The translations under genes were made by a program, and so were the position numbers. From Lysobacteraceae bacterium (GTDB lineage Bacteria > Pseudomonadota > Gammaproteobacteria > Xanthomonadales > Xanthomonadaceae): a DNA stretch of 10,441 nucleotides. Shown in pieces: positions 6,002-10,441 of the stretch; position 1 is the first letter of the stretch; the number at the start of each line of letters is the position of its first letter. The notes beneath the pieces are model-generated. The model ran no database searches and was not told the origin of the DNA. It saw nothing but the letters and a program-made list of their open reading frames with translations. Location of the stretch: the NCBI GenBank assembly GCA_003505795.1, contig DNXT01000242.1:1-10441 (forward strand), in the 5' to 3' direction.

Positions 6002-7209
6002 TGCGGCGCGTGGCCATCACCGGCATGGGCATCACCTCGTGCCTGGGCAACGACCTGGACACGGTGTCCTCGGCGCTGCGCGAGGGCCGTTCCGGCATCC
6101 GCGCCTTGCCCGACCACGCCGAGGCCGGCCTGCGCAGCCAGGTCGGCGGCGCGGTCGAGCTGGACCTGGACGCGCTGATCGACCGCAAGCTCAAGCGCTT
6201 CATGGGCGATGCGTCGGCCTATGCCTACCTGGCGATGCGCGACGCGATCGCCGACGCCGGCCTGTCCGAGCAGCAGGTCAGCGACCTGCGTACCGGCCTG
6301 GTCGTCGGTTCCGGCGGCGGCTCCAGCCGCTGGCAGGTGGAGACCGCCGACATCCTGCGCGAGCGCGGCGTGCGCAAGGTCGGCCCGTACATGGTGCCGC
6401 GCACGATGTGCTCGGCGGTGTCGGCGTCGCTGGCCACCGCCTACAAGATCCGCGGCCTGAGCTATTCGATCTCCGCCGCCTGCGCGACCTCGGCGCACTG
6501 CATCGGCGCCGGGGCCGACCTGATCCGCCACGGCGCGCAGGACATCGTGTTCGCCGGCGGCGGCGAAGAGCTGCACTGGACGATGAGCGTGATGTTCGAC
6601 GCGATGGGCGCGTTGTCGACCGGCTTCAACGACCGCCCGGCGGTGGCCTCGCGCCCATACGATGCGCAGCGCGACGGCTTCGTGATCGGCTCCGGCGGCG
6701 GCATGCTGGTGCTGGAGGACTACGACCACGCGGTGGCGCGCGGCGCACGCATCCACGCCGAGCTGCTCGGCTACGGCGTCACCTCCGACGGCGCCGACAT
6801 GGTCGCCCCGTCCGGCGAGGGCGCGGTACGCTGCATGCGCATGGCGATGGCCGGCCTCGATCGCGGGATCGACTACCTCAACACCCACGGCACCTCCACG
6901 CCGCTGGGCGACGTCACCGAGCTCGACGCGGTGCGCGAGGTGTTCGGCGACGCGGTGCCGCCGCTGTCCTCGACCAAGGCGCTGTCCGGCCACTCGCTCG
7001 GCGCGGCCAGCGTGCACGAGGCGATCTACTGCCTGCTGATGCTGCGCGACGGCTTCATGGCCGGCTCGGCGCACATCGACGAGCTGGACCCGCGCGCGGA
7101 GGGCTTCCCGATCCTGCGGCAAAGCCGGGAGGCGACGCTGGACACGGTGATGTCCAACAGCTTCGGCTTCGGCGGCACCAACGCCGCGCTGGTGTTCGGG
7201 CGGGCGTAG
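6001..7209 (+). CDS. fabB: 3-oxoacyl-ACP synthase I
   Basis: The 402-residue protein is close to E. coli FabB (406) and has the full ketoacyl synthase triad: Cys161 in 'SAACATSAHC', His296 in 'NTHGTSTPLGD' and His331 in 'KALSGHSLGA', with Lys326. The glycine-rich end 'NSFGFGGTNAALVF' is typical. FabB elongates cis-3-decenoyl-ACP made by FabA, so the pair makes cis-vaccenate and palmitoleate precursors. The 'GHSLGAASVHEAIY' block and the fabA neighbour favour FabB over FabF. The ATG shares its A with the fabA TGA stop, and GGAG lies 8 bases upstream inside fabA, which indicates translational coupling. It ends 81 bases from the convergent amidohydrolase gene. Confidence 0.97.
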   Translation: MRRVAITGMGITSCLGNDLDTVSSALREGRSGIRALPDHAEAGLRSQVGGAVELDLDALIDRKLKRFMGDASAYAYLAMRDAIADAGLSEQQVSDLRTGLVVGSGGGSSRWQVETADILRERGVRKVGPYMVPRTMCSAVSASLATAYKIRGLSYSISAACATSAHCIGAGADLIRHGAQDIVFAGGGEELHWTMSVMFDAMGALSTGFNDRPAVASRPYDAQRDGFVIGSGGGMLVLEDYDHAVARGARIHAELLGYGVTSDGADMVAPSGEGAVRCMRMAMAGLDRGIDYLNTHGTSTPLGDVTELDAVREVFGDAVPPLSSTKALSGHSLGAASVHEAIYCLLMLRDGFMAGSAHIDELDPRAEGFPILRQSREATLDTVMSNSFGFGGTNAALVFGRA

Positions 7210-7217
7210 CGAACTGC

Positions 7218-7278
7218 GGGAGGGGCTTCAGCCCCGACAGCTTTCCCGGTAGAGCCCGTCGGGGCTGGAGCCCCTCCC
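7218..7278. repeat. Inverted pair of REP-like repeats between convergent genes
   Basis: The 21-base arms at 7218-7238 and 7258-7278 are reverse complements with a single mismatch and are separated by 19 bases. Each arm is itself a GGGGCT/AGCCCC palindrome of the same family as the copies near 4100. The pair fills almost the whole gap between fabB (stop 7209) and the convergent amidohydrolase (stop 7293-7291). It can form a very stable hairpin on either transcript and may act as a two-way terminator or mRNA stabiliser. There is no T run, so classic intrinsic termination is not shown. Confidence 0.8.
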
Positions 7279-7290
7279 ACAATCGCCGCA

Positions 7291-10200
7291 TCAACGCGCC
7301 TGCGGATACTCCCCGTCGAACCAGGGCGCCGCCGGCGGACGCGGCTGCGGCCACAATTCGGCGAGGTCGTCGGCCGCGTACAGGCGGCCGTTCTTCATCA
7401 CCTGCTGCAGCGCCCGGGTGTTGCCGATGTCCCGGCGCGGGTCGGCCGACAGCACCAGCAGGTCGGCGAACTTGCCCGGCTCCAGGCTGCCGAACTCGGC
7501 GGCCCGGCCGATCGCGGTGGCCGAGCCCAGGGTGCCGGCGCGCAGCGCCTGCATCGGCGTCATCCCGCCCTGCACGTGCGCCTCCAGCTCCCAGTGGAAG
7601 CCGATGCCCGGGATCTCGCCATGCGAGCCCATGCCGACCACGCCGCCGGCGCGCTGGATCCGCGCCGCGTCGGCGGCCAGCCGCGGATACAGCATCAGCG
7701 CCGGGTCCACCCACCGGCGCGACTGCACCTGCTCCATCGCGGCCGCATAGGGGCGCGTGCGCATGAACTTGGCGTCCTGCAGCGGACGGTCGCGCACGAC
7801 CAGAGCGTCCTGCGCCGGCGGTCCGCCGTTGGCGATCTGCAGGGTGGTGTCGTAACTGGTGCCGCTGCGCGCGATCAGTTCCACCACGTCGCGATACACC
7901 GGCGTGGCCAGCGAATGCTCGTTGCCGGCGTAGCCGTCGAGCACCTGGCTCAGGTCCAGCTTCATCGCCAGCGAGCCCTCGGCGGTCGGCATCACCCCGG
8001 CCTCGGCCGCGGCCTGCACCAGCCACTGCCGTTGCCGGCGGTTGCCGACCAGGTACTGCTTGAGGTTGCGGGTGCGGTAATGGTCGCGGTAGCGGCGCAG
8101 CAGCGCGCGCGCCTCGTCCAGCGACGCCAGCCGGTTGAACGAGAACACCGCCATGCCGGTGGTGGGCGCGCGCGAACCCGCGACCAGGCCCGCGTCGACC
8201 AGGTCCTGGTAGGCCAGGTAGTCGATGCTCAGCGACGACGGGTCGAAGGCGGTGGTGACGCCGTAGGCCAGGCGCGCGCGCAGCCCCCAGCTGTCCATCG
8301 CGATCAGGTCGCGGCGCACGTCGGCGACGTGGTCGTGGATGTCGATGAAGCCCGGCAGCAGGAATCTGCCGGAGACGTCGCGCACCTCGGTTCCGGCCGG
8401 CAGCGCGAAGCTGCCGCGCGCGCCGATCGCGGCGATGCGCCCGTCGCGCACCAGCACGTCGGCATGCTCGATCGCCTCGTCGCCGCGCATCGTCAGCGCG
8501 GTGCCGCCACGCAGCAGCAGGCTGCCCTGCGGCCGGTCGCGCGGCAGCTCCACCACTGCCTCGAAGGCCTGCACCCCGCGCGCCGGGTCGGGCGCGTCGG
8601 CGCTCCAGTCCGGCTGCCCGGCCGGATTCAGGCGCACGTCGTCCAGCGCGCGCCGGTACCAGGTGGAGCCGATCGCCCAGGCGATCGTGCGCCCGTCCTG
8701 GCTCCAGCCGAAGTAGTCCGCGCCCACGTCGGTGATGCGCCGGTGCGCCACGCCCGGTGCCGACAGGTCCAGCGTCGCGCCCGGCGCGGGCGCCGGCAGC
8801 AGGTGCAGCTGCTGCGCCACGCTCGCCAGCGCCCACTTGCCGTCGGGACTGATGCGGATGTCGTCCACCGGCACCGGGCCGTCCTGGAAATACCAGCCCG
8901 GCCCCTTGATGGTGAGCGCCGGGTCCGCCTTCCCGCTGGACAGGTCGATGGCGAACGCCCCGCTGCCGTCGTGGGCGATGACCCGGCGCGGGTCGGCGCC
9001 GAAATGCAGCGTGCCGCCGAGCTTGCCCGCATACACCCGGCGCGGCGGCCCGCCGTCCACCGGGAAGGCCAGCAGGGTCGCATCGCGCACGCTGCCGAAC
9101 ACCATCGACGCCTGCATCCGCGCGCGGTTGTCCGAGTGCACCGACAGCACCTCGCGCCCGTCGCGCGTGAACAGCGGATGGGTGTAGTAGTCGGCCTTCT
9201 CGCTCAGCGCGCGCGCGGCGCCGCCGGCCGCGCCGCGTACCCAGACCTGGCCGCCGCGCTCGCCGTCCCAGGTGACGTAGGTCAGCTGCGCGCCGTCCGG
9301 CGACCAGGACGGGTGGAACGCGGGCACGCCGCCGGTGTCGAGCTGCCGCGCGACGCCGCTTCCGTCGAGCGCCATCAGGTACAGCCGGCCCAGTGCGGAG
9401 AAGGCCAGGGTGCCGCCATCGGGCGAGGCCTGCGGGTCCTGGATCAGGCGCGCGCGCACCGGGCCGGTGTCCTCGCGGATGTCCACCCGCGTCAGCGGCC
9501 CCAGTTCGAGGTCCACCGCCGCGGTGAACGGCAGCGGCTGCGCGGGCCGCTTCGGGTCCAGCGGCAGCCGCTCCAGCTTGCCATTGCGGCTCAGGACCAC
9601 CGCCGCGCCGTCCGCAGTGAAGGCATAGCGCGGCACCAGGTCCTGCCAGCTGCGCGCCTGGCTCTGGTCGTGCTCGATCGGGAACGCCAGCCAGCGGTCC
9701 GCGCCGCTGTCCAGGTGGCGCAGGCGCAGGCCGGTCCGGCCGCCGGAACGGGTGGCGTAGGCCAGCCACTGGCCGTCGGGCGACAGCGCCGGCCGGAAAT
9801 AGCTGCCGGCGAACGGCCGCCGTCCCGGCACGCCCGGCTCCGGCAGCAGGGTTTCCTCCTCGCCGCTGGCGACGTCGCGGCGGACGATGGACCACAGCGC
9901 AACGCCGGCACTGTCCTCCTCGCCGCTGCTGCGCGCGAAATAGAGCCGGCTTCCGTCCGGCGACGCCACCGCGCCCAGGCTGCTCCAGCGCTCGCGGCGG
10001 CCGGCCGCCTTGATCGGCACCAGCAGCGTTTCCGAGCCGTCCAGGCCATAGCGCCACAGCTCGTAGGCGTTCAACGACCAGCGATAGCGGCTGATGTAGA
10101 CCGAACCGCCGTCCGGCGCCCACGCCGGCGACGCCAGCACGCTGTCGTCGTCGCCGAAGCTGACCTGGCGCGCGCCGCCGCCGTCGGGCCGCACGATCCA

Positions 10201-10441
10201 CAGGTTCTCGGCACCCGACGCGTCGCTGACGTAGGCGATCCAGCGGCCGTCGGGCGAGTAGGCCGGCTGCGCGTCGAACGCCATCCCGCGCGTGATCGGC
10301 GTGGCCCTGCCGCCCGTGCTGTCCAGCGCGTACAGGTCGCCGAGCAGGTCGAACACCAGGTGCTTCCCGTCGGGCGAGACGTCCAGCGACATCCAGGTGC
10401 CTTCGTCGGTCTCGAACGCGACGCGGCGGGCCGGCTGCAGC
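7291..10441 (-). CDS. TolB/PD40-type beta-propeller-amidohydrolase fusion protein, N terminus beyond right edge
   Basis: The frame is open from the right edge to the TGA at 7293-7291, about 1050 codons. Internal ATG 10392 is preceded by in-frame coding 'AFETDEGTW', so the true start lies outside and any signal peptide is unseen. Counting from that Met, residues 1 to about 590 carry many PD40 propeller repeats (SPDGKHLVFD, YSPDGRWIAYVSD, WAPDGGSVYISR, LSPDGQWLAYATR, WSPDGAQLTYVTWD, ISPDGKWALAS). From about 625 an amidohydrolase domain begins. It holds 'FLLPGFIDIHDH' with metal-ligand pattern His686-Asp-His688, 'TAEGS', 'GNEHSL', 'GSHGEIPGIGFHWELE' around 922-935, and the closing 'LEPGKFADLLVLSADPRRD' and 'VMKNGRLY'. 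Related proteins are usually exported metal-dependent hydrolases of unknown substrate; a peptide or cyclic amide is a guess. It converges with fabB and shares no obvious function with its neighbours. Confidence 0.88.
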   Translation of the reverse strand, partial: LQPARRVAFETDEGTWMSLDVSPDGKHLVFDLLGDLYALDSTGGRATPITRGMAFDAQPAYSPDGRWIAYVSDASGAENLWIVRPDGGGARQVSFGDDDSVLASPAWAPDGGSVYISRYRWSLNAYELWRYGLDGSETLLVPIKAAGRRERWSSLGAVASPDGSRLYFARSSGEEDSAGVALWSIVRRDVASGEEETLLPEPGVPGRRPFAGSYFRPALSPDGQWLAYATRSGGRTGLRLRHLDSGADRWLAFPIEHDQSQARSWQDLVPRYAFTADGAAVVLSRNGKLERLPLDPKRPAQPLPFTAAVDLELGPLTRVDIREDTGPVRARLIQDPQASPDGGTLAFSALGRLYLMALDGSGVARQLDTGGVPAFHPSWSPDGAQLTYVTWDGERGGQVWVRGAAGGAARALSEKADYYTHPLFTRDGREVLSVHSDNRARMQASMVFGSVRDATLLAFPVDGGPPRRVYAGKLGGTLHFGADPRRVIAHDGSGAFAIDLSSGKADPALTIKGPGWYFQDGPVPVDDIRISPDGKWALASVAQQLHLLPAPAPGATLDLSAPGVAHRRITDVGADYFGWSQDGRTIAWAIGSTWYRRALDDVRLNPAGQPDWSADAPDPARGVQAFEAVVELPRDRPQGSLLLRGGTALTMRGDEAIEHADVLVRDGRIAAIGARGSFALPAGTEVRDVSGRFLLPGFIDIHDHVADVRRDLIAMDSWGLRARLAYGVTTAFDPSSLSIDYLAYQDLVDAGLVAGSRAPTTGMAVFSFNRLASLDEARALLRRYRDHYRTRNLKQYLVGNRRQRQWLVQAAAEAGVMPTAEGSLAMKLDLSQVLDGYAGNEHSLATPVYRDVVELIARSGTSYDTTLQIANGGPPAQDALVVRDRPLQDAKFMRTRPYAAAMEQVQSRRWVDPALMLYPRLAADAARIQRAGGVVGMGSHGEIPGIGFHWELEAHVQGGMTPMQALRAGTLGSATAIGRAAEFGSLEPGKFADLLVLSADPRRDIGNTRALQQVMKNGRLYAADDLAELWPQPRPPAAPWFDGEYPQAR

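Noticed and set aside
5916..7766. Plus-strand open frame of 616 codons across fabA, fabB and the following gap
   Set aside because: It runs through the REP pair and over two certain genes in another frame, with Arg/Pro-rich content and no domain.
7055..10201. Minus-strand open frame of 1048 codons over the propeller-amidohydrolase gene
   Set aside because: It is the +1-shifted shadow of the true frame. The repeated SPDG and HxH motifs appear only in the other frame.

Overview
This is a GC-rich chromosomal window with tightly packed, ordinary-looking housekeeping and accessory genes. The protein sequences, the fabA-fabB pair and the short 'GACTGAAGTCC' type palindromic repeats between genes point to a gammaproteobacterium of the Xanthomonadaceae/Lysobacteraceae group (Lysobacter, Luteimonas, Xanthomonas or a relative). 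That placement is inferred from sequence style, not from a search.

Left part (1-3380, minus strand): an iron-uptake unit. A near-consensus promoter overlapped by a good Fur-box match (3256-3283) drives a FepA-type TonB-dependent outer-membrane receptor (872-3118). It is followed after 88 bases by a secreted alpha/beta hydrolase of the IroE/Fes type that runs off the left edge (1-783). Together they read as a catecholate-siderophore (enterobactin-like) import and esterase-processing module. No siderophore synthesis gene is visible, so use of siderophores made by others is plausible.

Middle part (3381-5281, minus strand): a Gph-type HAD phosphatase and DNA polymerase IV (dinB), separated by 179 bases that hold two copies of a REP-like palindrome. 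A perfect 14-bp palindrome lies just upstream of dinB.

Plus-strand part (5486-7209): fabA and fabB, the two genes of the anaerobic unsaturated fatty acid pathway. They are translationally coupled by a TGATG stop/start overlap and divergent from dinB across a 204-base region.

Right part (7291-10441, minus strand): a very large protein with an N-terminal TolB/PD40-type beta-propeller fused to a C-terminal amidohydrolase domain, truncated at its N terminus by the right edge. It converges with fabB. The 81-base gap holds a 21-bp inverted pair of the same REP-like repeat, probably acting as a shared terminator or mRNA end.

No RNA genes, CRISPR arrays, transposases, phage genes or defence systems were seen. 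No clearly novel multi-gene system is evident. The observations most worth checking are the compact Fur/sigma70 control region of the receptor operon, the REP-like repeats with covarying stems, the unexplained palindrome before dinB, and the propeller-amidohydrolase fusion.
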